Shown here in pieces: positions 40,113-53,200 of a stretch of 64,000 bases of DNA. The notes below the pieces were generated by a model. That model ran no database searches and was not told the DNA's origin. It saw nothing but the letters and a program-made list of their open reading frames with translations. Position 1 is the stretch's first letter, and each line of letters starts with the position of its first letter. A program made the position numbers and the translations under genes. Source of the stretch: Varroa destructor (taxonomy: Eukaryota; Arthropoda; Arachnida; Mesostigmata; Varroidae); the NCBI RefSeq assembly GCF_002443255.2, contig NW_019211454.1, forward strand, positions 65,030,179 to 65,094,178, in the 5' to 3' direction.

Positions 40113-43100
40113 CTGCGAGATAAGTGTGCTTTATGTGCGCATCGTAGGATTTGCCTCATTAAAGCTTAAAAGAGGTTCAAAGAAACGGCAAGCTAAAACA
40201 ATGGGTCAAACTATAACAAAAACAAAATCATAAAAGATTAGCTAAGATATTGTGAAAATAAATACTAGCCGTGCTTGCTACTAGTTCCTTGGACGTGTTG
40301 AAATTCCTTATAAAGAGGTTCTTCGCTTAGGGATATTTTTTTTTCGTTTTTTAAATCAAACGCCAGCTCAAATAACATGTGACCCACCGCATACACCATG
40401 AACATTGGAATCCGTTCATTTCCCGATTCGCCAGATCATTCGTCACCGACAAAGGTACAAACGCGGGTCTTGCGCGTTTTTTGTTAGGAATTATTCAGTC
40501 ATAAGGAATAGTTCAACTTTTTGCTACGGGTGTAAGTTTGGTCCACGGGATAATCGTTTAATCCGAGATATTGCCTTACTGTCCTTGAACAGGCCAAATA
40601 TGCATACAGTAGCTGGTCGAAAATTATGTAAATTGTCCATATGACCGTATGCAAAAAAGGACTCGCAGCTATAGAAAACTGCTACAGTTGATTTCACTGG
40701 CCAGTTAGCCATTCTTCTGACATGATGTTTCAGAGTCGACTATCTGTTAGATGCTTTGAAGTAGATGCGGATTGCCCCGCGATCTTCCGGCACCATTTAG
40801 CTTTGACCTTCCTAAGTTTATTCATTAACTATGAATTGATATAATAATTACAGTCATACAGATGATCCTGATCTCTTCAGTTTGCTCTTTCCATAGCAAT
40901 AGAAATGCTTGCGAATAGACTGAATAATTTAAGTGGTTTCAGGTTTATACTATCCTGTTTGTGGCTCTCTCGAAATATTCTCTTACAATATGCGTTAACT
41001 TAGTAAACCGTAAGTTGCTAAATACGACTGGTTTCTGTCTGAAACAATTAATTAGAGTTGGCTTCATTTTAGATAAACGCTATTCGAACGTCTACTTCAT
41101 AATGCCAGTTATTAGACAAGCACACATACGTTCTACCCGAACTGTGGACTTTTCGAAAAGGCATTTCTTCGAGATCGCATCTATTTTGAGACATTTGGCT
41201 CGCGTAAATGATTGCTTAACTTGGCTAAAAATTCAAAATTTTAACCTCACTAGCTAAGTAACCGATTTCGAAGCAAGTAGTCAGTACTTCACACCTATTA
41301 AACCCCTTGCCTGATATCCACCCTCTTGTCTCTCTAACTTACATCAAAGCTCATGTTTCAACCTCTCTTTCTTGCCATAATTTATTTGATCCTCTAAACG
41401 GATCTAAAAAATCGCTGAAGAAGCTGGGTGTCGAATTTATACCCCGAGGATTTAGTATCATTTTGTCCATTGGTATGCTCCATACTTATTTAAAGCATGT
41501 TAGCGTAAAACTGACGGCATCATTGATCCCGTACTGATTAGGACGTAAAGCATCTTAGAAACATTAGCCCTTGAAAAAGTTTTATTTGTAGGAGACGATA
41601 CTAAAGATCGATTCATCCTATACAATGCATTTCGAGTACATGGCACAGCAAAACATTTATTACAAGCTAGCAACTAGATACGAAGGAACTTCTGCTAATT
41701 GTTTGCTTTCTCATGATTTTTTTGTTTTTGATAACTTCGTGCATTTTTTGCCTAGCTATCGTCTAAGCTGCCTGGAATTTACGGTTTTTTCTCCAAACAT
41801 AGATTAATCGATTCTTCAGACTGTAGGTTTTTTGTAGACTCGTCTGATTTATGTCGTCCGTTTTTACCGCATCATTTCACTATAGCTATATAGGCTAATT
41901 CACGGTCCTCTACAAACCTGTTAAAAGAGACTGTCTTGGATTTTATGTGACTCGCATGACGAACCTTTTCAATCTATACGAGGAACACAATCTTCGTTGT
42001 ATGAGCCCGTATTTTTCGGTGCCCGAAATGATGCCATGGTAGCGCCGCCCACCTAAAGATTATCGCCGACAACAAAGTAACAAGAAGAGGCTGCCTTGGG
42101 ATAACACTTTCACTTCTTGCCATCAAAGTAAGCGCATTTGTGAAAGACAAAGTCTCGCGTACCGGTATGTGCTTCTCTTACCAACCCCCGTAATGCTCAG
42201 GCTTTTGGCTAATCCTCCTCATTCAAAGATCACTTCCTTGTTTAGTAACAAGGTAATGAGAAACACTGAGGAATATTCCTAACCCTATTTACCTAGGGCC
42301 ACATGCAGAAAGTCGATATTGAGGGAGCACGTTCTCTAAATGTTTATTTTTCCAGTATTCATTGTTCATTAACATTTATTGTTTCTTAAAGAATCTTGAA
42401 TTTTCCTTAGTCTTTCTTAGTTACTTCGTGAGTGCGAGCACAGTTGTACTAGCTTCTCTAACACTTCGAGAATAACGCGAATTGTCGCCACATATCTTTT
42501 TTATCCCGTGCTTGGAACACAACACAGATCTATTTGGGGGGAGGGGGGGCATTCTGGAAACTCTAGAAAAGCAAGAAGAGCGCATAAAATTTTCATATAT
42601 ATATACATATATATGTATGTTTATGTAAATAGGCTAACACGTCTATCTTGCAACAAGTTCCAACAATGGCGTCAACGTAACTTTTTGACAATCAAAATGT
42701 GTCATTTTACGTCTCGTGTTATATGCACAGCTTACTTTCACGTCTGTTGGATCATTTGACCTCTTCGTCGTGCTCTAACGTCTTCAGAGGAAGCTAGGCA
42801 AAACTGAATTTATTCTCTGCAAGAAAAGACCGAACTCACTTGTTACATGGAATACTTCTCCCAGCTACACAAACACCGACATTCGCCCTTTCGATACAAA
42901 GCTACCGCATCTTGATCTTTCTCTCGCTTTCCTATTGCAATTCGCTTTGATACGGGTTCAATCGTACTATATCCATGAAATCGATAGATGCAGATATAGG
43001 AAAACGCACATGTGTAATCATTGATGAGCAAGCCGATTCGAATACATTCGAACAGGATCAATAAACGACTCCTTCTCCAGCGAACTGTCATAGGAATTGT

Positions 43101-43718
43101 AGACGGAGCTGTTAAGTCTAACACGCAGTTTTTGATCCTGTGGATTTTGCGCACTTCGTAACCTAATTCTCACACAGGTTCTTGCAACTTAAAAATAGTG
43201 AACACACTCTGTGCAACACACGAAGCAAAATAAAGTAAGCAGCAAGTTCCCTGAACTAAAAAAAAAACGCAAAAAAATTACAAAACATCAACAGGTTTTT
43301 GTATTAATAATATTCCGATACCATTATTGGACCTTCGTAAACCCTTGGATTCTTGTAATTCCGGTCTCTAGTATGTTGGTACAAGCAATTTTTTAGAAAA
43401 TAGAAGCATTTTTCCTTTTTGAAAGGTAAATAATTGGCTTGTAACAATAGGCCACACTAGAGATCAGGAATACAAGATTTATATACATATATTCCTGTTA
43501 ATTGCACCACCTAAAGTCACCCGTTACCTTGTCGGTCTCGTCACCAAAACTGTCAGAACCAGTTTGTCCTGAATTCTTTAAGTTTGTTTTTTTTTTGAGT
43601 AAATGAAGCCGATTTGTGTTTGATGCAGGATGAACTTTGTCTTTGTCATGCATAGACGTGACACAGAACGTTGATACTGCTCGCAACGTCGCTAACCACT
43701 ACAGTATACAGAAAGCCT
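40113..43718. other. Intergenic stretch between the P450 fossil and Tom20
   Basis: No recognised gene. There is a short (TA)n/ATATAC stretch near 42,595-42,615, and a TTTATT near 42,808 that reads AATAAA on the - strand; it could end the Tom20 transcript, but the link is weak. Confidence 0.45.
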
Positions 43719-46637
43719 CTACTCTACGTCCTCCTCAATCGAGGTCCGTTGCAATTGTCGCGAAATTTCCGGCAACTTATTAAGCATCATATTAAATACC
43801 TGCAAACAAAAACAACACAGTAGACAAACCCAACATGAATTTAATCCTAGGTAAATGATACACTCATTACTATAGTCGAATACAGGGTCCATGAAAAATC
43901 TATATAGACAGTTTAAAAAACTGAACAGTTGAAGACCCTTGATTTCATATCCAAAAAGCAGAAGATGCGCCTGAGTACGGAGCAGATATAACCACGTACT
44001 ACGTTTTTATCCGTAACACCTTAATGTAATCCCTATAGTTCCTGAAATACTATGTTATAATGCCGGATTGTTGTGATAGCTACTGTGATTTTTCAAACTA
44101 GACGATCGGCATATCAAACCTACATTAATTATGGCATACTATTACAGACTATGACGAAGCTTTTCAGGAAGAAACGTCAGGATAAAAGCACATGTTAGTG
44201 TAAAATTAAGAAATGGGGCGGGAGCGACTGTCCATTGTATACTTGATGCTCTCCACTTCGATTCGTCGACTCTTGATTTGTCCTTCTCTCAGATTAACGA
44301 AACTGTCTTCACGTGGCCTGTTTACTTAACAGGACTGATAGGTAGACGATAGCTGTAAGCTCCCAAGTAACAGTCGTAGAGAAATATCTGAAACTTGCCA
44401 TACGAGACGCTTTTGGGCCTTCTAAACCCCAAAATTACAGATATAATACTTTGTAACTATGTATAATTTCTCGTTCCGAAGAGCCAGCAGCTCTTGTCGT
44501 TGGATATAAAACCTCCAATTGTCTGCCGATTAAAGAGGAAAAGTCTATAAAATACTACACGTTCGAGGACAAGCTATGTCCAGCGTGAGAGAGAAAGGAA
44601 GAAAGAGTGTTTCGAGAAATTTACGACCATTTTTTGTCTGTAGACCTGTTAACATCGGATCTGGAAGGCACTTAACAGTCACCATCGCAATATAATAGCT
44701 TGAAATTGGCTTACGTCGTAGTATTAGCATGTTTCTGCAACAGGTATTTCCCCTTATGGCAATCATTTGTGTAACCCCCGCTGCTGAAACAGTTCTGAAC
44801 TAAATGCTATTCTGAGCCTTTAGGCTCAGCCTGTATAGTTATACGCTGTACGCTCCGCGCTTTTCCTCTACGAAGTGCATGGCGTTCTAATAGAAATTTG
44901 TTGTGCATATACTTGGACTCCCTGGAAGATGAAGAAAATACTACATCAGGGTAGCCATTGAGTTAATATGATGTTATTGTGATTTCCATGGTATATTCTA
45001 TACACAAAGCTAGACACAGAAACTTCCCAAAAGCTAGCGGCATAGCTTGAAAAAGCTCCTCAATTCGACCCTTCCTATACCCCCACTGCGATGTTATAAC
45101 AAACCAAATCAAACGTTTTAAGGACTGCCAAATAAAGCAAACTGTGTCGCGTACCGAGCATTTTCTTTTTCGTTTGGCAATAGATAGGCCGCTAAAGTAT
45201 TAGGAATTAAAGTACAACTGTCGAGAAGCCCCTAGAGCGCTCGAGATGCTTTAAAAATAAATGAGGACACCTGTTACACATATCAGGAAAAGACGTTCTA
45301 GCCAAACTAATTAACAAGTTATTCAACTGCCAAGTTGGCCAGATTCGCTTACAACAATCCGAAATGCAAAACGACAAGAAAGGCGGAACAAACCTGTGGC
45401 GGTAACGTATGCTGCAGAATTTGTAGTAGTTGCTGGGGCTGTTCGCAGATAGCGACAGCGGCCGACAGATGCTCAATGCCCCCTTCGGTGTCACCTAGAT
45501 GCAGGAGAGTTTCACCTGTCTGTACTTCCTGCAAGAAAAACTTCTGCACCGCGTCCTGATCTCGGGTGTCGGGTACTACAAATCGTTTCTCTTTCTTAGC
45601 CTTCTGACGGCGCTCACGAATTTTTTGTTTGTATAATGGGTCACTTCGCCTCCTATGGTCGAAGTATATGCAATAACCTGTACAAAGAAAACGGGAAATT
45701 ATATCCTCTGTGATGGTGACATCGTCAAACTATGGTAAATCAGAGTTTGTTCATTACTGAGGCATATTATCTAAAAAGTCGTTTATAATTCGAAGTAAGA
45801 CAACAACTAATAAAACATCATACTTCAGTCCACAGTGACCCGCCGTTTAAGCATCAGCTGAACTGTTGTTAGCACGTAATTTGCCTGAATGACAAGCTCT
45901 ATGCAGTCCCAGAAGACGCGTCATTATAGGTTTAATTTATATATACGCTTTGTACAAACGCATATTTACGAGAAAAAAATAGAATAAGAACGTGTTCTAT
46001 TCCCTTGAAGACATTGTGAAATCACTGGTAGCCTTACCAGGTAGGAGACAAGCCAAAGCAATTGCATAATGTGTCTAGATAAATATGAACTAGAATATTA
46101 CCGTAGCTTCGGATGTCTAACTGCCAAAGCGTTTTCACATTTCCAGCGGCGTCTTTTATGCTTAGCCCACTTTTTAATACACAAGATTTGCATTCAATTA
46201 GACGCACGCTACGTAAGGCGTCTACGTTCTCTCATCTCAAACACCAATGAATATTGGTATTATGCCTCGTAAGTACCTGCTGATTTGCATCAATGCAATA
46301 GACTAGCTTCAATCGCTTGTAGGATCCCAGCTAGTTGATGTAATTGAGATCCTGGCTTTTAAAAGTCGCCTTCAGTATCTTCACACGCACACGATAACCG
46401 TCAAAATCAAATAACAATAAACCGAAGGCTTGGCGCTGCTTTTGAGCTATGACATAACCAATATCTGAAGACAAATTTTGTTTCCAAAAACGAGTCTCAC
46501 GAAGTAATCACAACAACAGTCATCTGTGTGCGTTAATTGAGGTACTCAATTTTACTTACGCTTAACTTACCTAGGAAGAGCGTTCCTGCAATTCCCGCTG
46601 CTACTAAGGCAGTATTCGATGTCGAAGAAGGCAGCAT
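43719..46637 (-). CDS. Tomm20: Tom20, mitochondrial outer-membrane import receptor
   Basis: Three exons: 46637-46571, 45677-45394 and 43799-43719, giving 143 residues, close to the usual length of about 145. Residues about 8-28 (ALVAAGIAGTLFLGYCIYF) form the N-terminal membrane anchor. A basic Arg/Lys-rich linker follows (HRRRSDPLYKQKIRERRQKA). Next is the Tom20 receptor domain with its TPR-like repeat, including FFLQEVQTGETLL and QPQQLLQILQHTLPP. The tail is acidic and ends EEDVE. Tom20 is the TOM-complex receptor that binds amphipathic presequences of mitochondrial preproteins in the cytosol. The splice sites are strong (CTAG|GTAAGT, CACAG|GTTTGT) and both joins keep phase. The start lies 389 bp from the start of Tim50 on the opposite strand. 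Confidence 0.96.
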
Positions 46638-47026
46638 TGCTCTAACGGCCGACAGCGAGCCTGGGAATGAAACGTTAAGTTCACTATTTTGTTAATTCCG
46701 ACAAAGTCAAGCCGCACGCTGCGCGCATGGAGTATACAGAGCAGACAACCTAACACAGGTCCCCTTCGGGCGCTCTTAGTCAAGCTAACGCACTGGGTGC
46801 CACATTTCGAATTCGTACATATCTCGGCGTTGAGGCCGCACGTAAATATTGCTTAAGCTGCCGGCCGTCAGTGTACGAACTAAATCGAATCGTTTGACAT
46901 TGTATAAGACAGCTAGAGGCTCAGTCTTTTATTTAAGTGTTTGTCGAAACTATTTTCTAGTGTTCGAACGCAGCGCCGTTCGAACTTGCGCGACTCCATA
47001 TCAATAGAAAACCGGCTCACAGAAAC
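46638..47026. promoter_or_regulatory. Shared bidirectional promoter region of Tom20 and Tim50
   Basis: All of the DNA between the two divergent start codons is 389 bp and includes both 5' untranslated regions. It is richer in CpG than its surroundings (for example GCGCGC near 46,720, and GCAGCGCCGTTCG near 46,970). I see no TATA box at a fitting distance from either start. Two copies of the palindrome GTTCGAAC lie at 46,962-46,969 and 46,978-46,985. A bidirectional, CpG-type housekeeping promoter is the simplest reading. Confidence 0.7.
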
Positions 47027-50000
47027 ATGGCGCTACCCACGATCAGTTCAGGCGTTTTCGGCGCGCTGAAAAAACTGTCGGTTTTTACTCGAGTTTGTTC
47101 TTCAGACGCACGGAAAGTCACTAGAAATACTTTGCAATACTCTACGATATATCGGACATTGCGTAGTGATTCAGTTCTCAACGTGCCGATTCAGTGTAGC
47201 TCGCGCAGCATACCCCGGCTTACACAGCAGCCACTACAAGCAGCGCTCAGAAGCTTTAAGAGCAATCAAGAAAATGCTGATTCGAAATCCACTTCTGGTG
47301 AGCATCAGCGAAGCTCGGAAGATGCTGAGGAGAACGCCCGCAAAAAGAAACACATGAAGTGGACTTTCTGGAGTTTTGGAATCGTAGGAACTGGCTGTTC
47401 GATAGCACTCATCTGTGAGTATGGTAAGTTCATCTCTCAGCATGCTTGGAGCCAGCATAGTGGCTATGGTGAAAATGGGTAGTGATACGAAGCTGAAGTG
47501 GTGCGCCTGGTGACCGTGACAAATTAATACTGATTGAGTGAGAGAACTTTCGAATGCTCCTAATAGTACTAGTGATGAAAACACGAAATTTTCTTCATGA
47601 AGTGGCAAATGAGCGACGAAGCGATTTCGCAATTTATCATCTTCGTGAAAAAAAAGCACAGAGGTTTTTTTTTTCGGTAATACGGTTGTAATCCTTTGAG
47701 TTATCTGGACGCGGCCCAGGCCCACTATCAATAACGCCATTTCAATGTAATGGCTATGGACGGCAATGAATCGATATACTATTGATCAGAATGCCGCTCA
47801 GAGGTCAGATGATATTGTACTTAAGCTTATAACGCATATAGAGATCTAGATGTGGATAGAATTTTTCGTATGAATTATTAAAACTGCCACAATTCGTTCG
47901 GGGCAAACTTCTTGATGCTAAAATATGTGCCTGAACAGTTGCGTCGATATGTGCACTATTTGTAATGATTTTAAGAAAGACACGATGAGTTCGCGCATGA
48001 CGAACTCCGATTCTGCCCCTTGCTACAGTTGAGATGTCGCTGCAGACAGAGTAGATGATCCTTATGAAGTTATCATGAGATAACAACGACATAGACTATA
48101 TTGATAACCCTATGGATATCCAGTTATGTGCGAATATTATGCAGTTACTCTAGTTGGATCCTGGAATACGCACTACCAATGAATACGTAAATCTAATATA
48201 AAGTTTGTGATTGTTGCCATGTAAACAAGTAATAGCCTTAACTAGATCGATACATCCACGCATTTCCTATGATGTTTTAATAGCAGTGAGAATAATCCTC
48301 ACCCTCAGATAGCTTCTGCTTATCTTACATTAGTCATGTTCATTTTTCAGCATATAGGTTAAGATGTGTCCTAAACAAAGGTCAGACCTCATGGAAACGA
48401 TTCAGGTACAGTTTTTTGACGCGCCTCGCTCGTTAAAGCTGGCGGGACCTGATTCGAAATTGAACGGTTCCTACTTTGTGCATCGCGCTTGGCCGATGTT
48501 TGTTTTACATGCAAACTTACGAACCATTGCGATCTAAGAAAATTTTGGAGGGACGCAAGTATAACACATAGTCCAATTATCCTTTCATGAAATAGGTGCT
48601 CCAAAGCGGGATGAGGAAGGTAACTTTATAGTGGATGAGTTAATGAAATATTCCGTTGTACCACAGTACCTCTTTCGTTTCTACCGAGAAGCGTTGTCAT
48701 TCAAGAAAGCTATCGAAGAACCGTCACGTAAAACCCTTCTTCCTGACCCATTGCCGGCGCCCTACCGACAGCCTCCCTACACTTTGTGTCTAGAAATCAC
48801 TGGTGTTCTTGTAAATCCGGAATGGTCATACAGTACAGGATGGAGGTGAGTGATGTCCCTTCAAGATACATTTCATCTGCTGCTATCTTTTCCTAAATAA
48901 ATGCGTGTAAAATCCACTTTTCTGCATGGTAGAATTCCAATTCTGTTGTCATAGATCACGTTTTAAAGCCAAACATTAGGAAAGTTTTAGCTATATAACG
49001 TAGTAGCAGTGATGGATATTAAATTGTTAACGGTAATAGATAGAACCACATCCATCTCCTCGTTTGTTCAGCCGTATTCGTTTTTGTATCCATCTTTCTA
49101 TTTGCTGTCCTACAATAATTATATGTCGATTTTCATGCAAGTTCTTAAGTGATTCGCGCCCCCTTGTAGCGTGTAAGAAAAAAAAAAGCCTTCATTCTAG
49201 TAAATAGCCTCTTTCCTAGATGGCAAACAATCCAGGATTCCAACGTGTATTAACTACATTTTTTCAGGTTCAAAAAACGTCCCGGCGTCAATTTTCTCCT
49301 GCAGCAACTTAGTATGCAGTCTCTGTTCGAAATTGTTATTTACACGAAGGAAAACGGATTCACTGCTTTCCCAATTATCGACAGTTTAGACCCTCAAGGA
49401 TATATTATGTATCGTCTTTTCAAGGACGCAACTCGTTACCAAGATGGACAGCATATAAAGGATCTAGGCGCCCTTAATCGGCCAATAAACAAGGTACTTG
49501 ATTCATTCAACTACCAGCTATTTTTTATGAAATTAAAAATACGATGTTGTCCGACCCGTTTAGAAATGATCTTCAACATGGCCAAATAACATTTTTTTTT
49601 AATCAACAAAGTGGCTTGTTCAATATTAAGATTACGCAGATAAAACAATTTATTTCCCCACAATTGCCTATTGATTCACGATATTTGCATTCAGGTTATT
49701 CATGTTGACTGCGACGAGAAGGCTGTTCAGACGCATCGGTCCAACGCCGTTTGTTTGAAAAAATGGTTAGGCAACATGGATGATCGAACTCTTATCGATC
49801 TCGCCATTTTCCTTCGTACGATCGCTGAATCAGGTGTTGAGGACGTTCGTGGTAAGCAAATACGTGTACCAGCCTGCATAATATATATATATATATATAT
49901 ATACATTTTAATTTACTTCTGCCTTTGTTACGCATTGATCAGACAGGATCCTTGTCAAAGGCGGTATCCACTAGCTAATGGTCATTCATAAAGAGCTTTA

Positions 50001-50239
50001 GCAAAATCCTATATATACTACTGTCTCCGCTTTATAAAAAATTCCGTTACGCGTTCAAATGCAATATCCTTCGATGTCCGCTGTTTCCAGGAGTTCTTGA
50101 GTACTACTCACAATTTGAGGACCCTCTTAGGGTGTTTCGGGAAAATCAGCGTAAACTCGCAGAGCAACAAGAACTGCAAACGAAGGAAAACCTTAAATCG
50201 CCCGTGATGCCGGCATGGAATGCGTTTCGACGCCGGTAA
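47027..50239 (+). CDS. Timm50: Tim50, mitochondrial inner-membrane presequence receptor
   Basis: Five exons: 47027-47423, 48596-48845, 49268-49493, 49695-49851 and 50091-50239, joining in phase to give 392 residues. The first ~70 residues are rich in Arg, Ser and Thr and poor in acidic residues, as expected of a mitochondrial presequence. A hydrophobic segment at about 112-130 ([16 protein letters not shown]) is the inner-membrane anchor. Then comes the intermembrane-space FCP1-like domain: [15 protein letters not shown] at 195-209, [22 protein letters not shown] near the end. The acidic catalytic pair of FCP1 phosphatases is replaced (LEITG), as is usual for Tim50, so it is a receptor and not an active phosphatase. 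Tim50 receives presequences from the TOM complex and passes them to the Tim23 channel. A second in-phase donor (GTGAGT) lies 9 bases before the chosen exon 1 donor (GTAAGT); I preferred the latter because it gives the glycine expected there. Confidence 0.96.
47424..48595 (+). other. Tim50 intron 1 (1.2 kb)
   Basis: Runs from donor GTAAGT to acceptor AAATAG. A 168-codon frame on the opposite strand overlaps Tim50 exon 1 and this intron; it is a shadow without family resemblance. Nothing else is seen. Confidence 0.8.
49878..49903. repeat. (TA)n microsatellite
   Basis: A short TA repeat in the last intron of Tim50, 26 bases after the exon 4 donor. Confidence 0.9.
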
Positions 50240-53200
50240 AATTTTGGTAATTATCGCGCGCTTGTGTATTTTATTTTATGGATGATACTGACTTTACTTT
50301 GGTAATTCTTATTGCTACTAAAAGTTAAAAGGGGAACCAAGACGACGTAATGGACCAGAGCGAAGCGTATATAATTGTCGGATGAGAATCTTCTATTCCT
50401 TAACATTTTGGGCTAGCGTATAAGGTAGTTTATTCAGGGTTGTATCCTAGGTAGCTGAGATCATCTATATTTATGTACTTCTAGGTCCGTTCGGAACTCG
50501 ATTTCAAAAATTACAGATAACATATTTACCCAAATGGATTTTCATCGTACAGAATTGAGTTTAACGGACGATGTCGCGCTAGATTTACATGATGGATGAT
50601 ACCCTTTTCTTAACGTGTGCAAACATTGAATGTAATTATAATAATTCTACTATAGTAGCAGTAAGACACGAATGAAAAAGGATTCAAAAACGGTAGCAAA
50701 AAACATCGTTAATCAATAGGAAATACGTTCTTATGCAGAAAATAGGAGAAGTGGTAACGGAAGACAATACAGAATGTCGGTACGCGAAAGATACGAGTAT
50801 GTGTCCGTACTTTTGAGGAAGCACGAAAACACACCGAGTTATTATATAGGGCTTGTAAGAAATAAATTGATGATATGAATGATTTTTTTAATGTGAGACG
50901 GCCATCAAAAGACGGAACTGAAAGAACGATGACGGCCATTTCAACGCAAACATCTTCTATTCTGTGGATATCTAGGATAAGCTAGTGACGGACGTCCAGA
51001 TTTAGGCGTTTTCAGTAAAGAAATAGAACACACAAATCGATATACGATCCCGCATACGATCGTGTACAAATGAATACTGAAAACAAGATGTTGCTGTGTA
51101 ATAATATCTGCTGAAAATCTAAAACAATGCAAGGCGGAAATAATTACGGAAAAATCGAGATTAACTACGATGGTGTTAAGTTTATAACAGTAAATATAGA
51201 ATTATATTGTAAAACTAATACATGATCGAGTGTATTTTCCTTGCTTGCTTATTAAGTCGACAATGTATAGGCATAAGATAGAGGTACTGCAGCACTTAAT
51301 GGTCCCCTATAAAGTACATTAACCCTTTCGATGATTTCTTCTACAGATGATCCAATGCGCTATTCGGTGTTTTAGTGCACAAGAATTGTTGTGCCGCCAA
51401 CTGTGTGTCAGTGAAATATATAAAGCGTAAAAAAAAGTACTCATTAGCGTTGTTATCAATATTCAAGGAAAGGAAAGTTCACAGTTACGTTTTATAATCC
51501 CTAGAAGAACTTCATCCGCTTTCTGAAAAGCTTTACGTTTGAAACTGTGTTTGCAGTTCATAGAGGCGGCAATTATTGAGTCGAGTCGACGTCGTTCATC
51601 TCAAATGAGTTTAAACATGCTGCTTAAGTTACATACTCTTATTGGCTATACAGAAATCATTAAGAGCGTTTTCAGACCCAATTACACTTCTATTCTAAAA
51701 GTCTGACACGGTAACAGTACTAAGCCTCAACATGGCCGTCCTATTGGTGTTTTTTTCACTAGCTATGTTGGACGTATCAAATCGCAACTTGGCGGAGTTG
51801 ATACGATACGAATGAAACTTGGGTCGAAAACGAGAGAATCGGTTGGTAGGATCGATTGTAAGTAATAGTTATACAGAAAAAAAAAAATAAACACAACTAG
51901 TACAGTGTCTGATACACGGAAAACACTTTATAAAAAAGAGGTCATCATGCATGTATGTTACTTACGATTTAAGGACCTAACTGAAAGTGATAGAAAGGTC
52001 GCGGTTCGTGTCGTTGCTGAGCCCTTACTAGGCCAACGGCATAACGCAGTACCGCTAGAGTGCAATGGTAAGATTTATGGTAGATTACCGCTTCGTTGGA
52101 CGTACTATGCACGCTCCTTTATCAGGTACCACATCTGCGAAGTTTTTTCACAACTGGGCCAGTACACGAATGAAACAAGATGGCGATACTTTACCCAAGA
52201 AACGTCCAGGTTGTCGTCAGTAATAAATTCCATTCTACCTGTATGTTCAGTGTATTAACTGCGTTACGTTTAATCAAACTAACTGCAAATTGCCCGAGTG
52301 TCACATCGAAAAACACGATTTTTTGCATTACGGTCCAATAAAATAGCCCTTAAATAGGTTATCTTATCGAAACAGGTGTTGTAGAAGCTCCGCTGTGGTC
52401 GCTCTGAGAGGAAAACGAGGACCCTTACACGTATCATGAAAGAATTCTCGAATAATTGTACCGCCTAAAAATGTAGTTAAACTACAATGTGCAAGACGAC
52501 CTTAAAAGAAAAAGAAATACATTTTTGCAGGTGATTAAGACATTGTAATAGCTATGAATCAAAACTAAGGGCAGAGTAGAGCTTTCATAATCGAACACAG
52601 CACAATGTGTTTGAATTTTGGACAATTCTGTGTAATCTCCTTCTTTGTCATGAATGGAAGCCTTAATTTTTTAACCATGCAGCGAAAGTATTTTATAGCA
52701 TGGGGGGGGGGGGGGTAAGCTATGAATGTTGTTCGTATAATCAATATCTCGTAAATCGATTTTTTTTTTAAATGTAGGTACACGTAAATTTTATAGTACA
52801 GTGAAGATGCAAGGGAAGGGCTTAAGGTCTCAGTTCATCAACGAAGCCTCACGACCTCTGGAAAATAACTCTGTAAAGAGATATGGGCGAAATGATGGTC
52901 GTTGTAAGACAAACCTGTTAGTTCCGGTATAAGAAACCGAAAACGAAGATCGCTTTTCTAAAAAAAACCCAAACCTGATCTAAACCAAAAAAAAAAGGGT
53001 TAACTTTCGCAGGTCATCGATCCTGGCTGGATTAATCTTTCCATGCTCGCACTTACCTTACACGCAAGTAATAATGCGTATCTCTACGCAATACATATAT
53101 ATATATACGGAAATACATATTTTTACAGTATAAAAATGATTTTATTGTACAGGTTACCTTTGCCGTTACACACTCCATACAGCACCTAAATAGAAACAAT

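Noticed and set aside
40265..40435. Open segment on the - strand next to the P450 fossil (contains MFMVYAVGHMLFELAF)
   Set aside because: It might be the preceding P450 exon in decayed form, since a YAV stretch is shared with the intact gene, but the rest does not align and no splice sites of the right phase are present.
47234..47740. 168-codon open frame on the - strand over Tim50 exon 1
   Set aside because: It is antisense to a confirmed Tim50 coding exon and continues into the intron; no family resemblance. It is a shadow frame.
51905..52258. 117-codon open frame on the + strand between Tim50 and TRAP-beta
   Set aside because: It is fairly long and not strongly biased, but it matches no family that I know, starts with GTG (first ATG about 15 codons in), and has no clear acceptor, promoter or poly(A) context. 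A chance frame is as likely as a small unknown gene.
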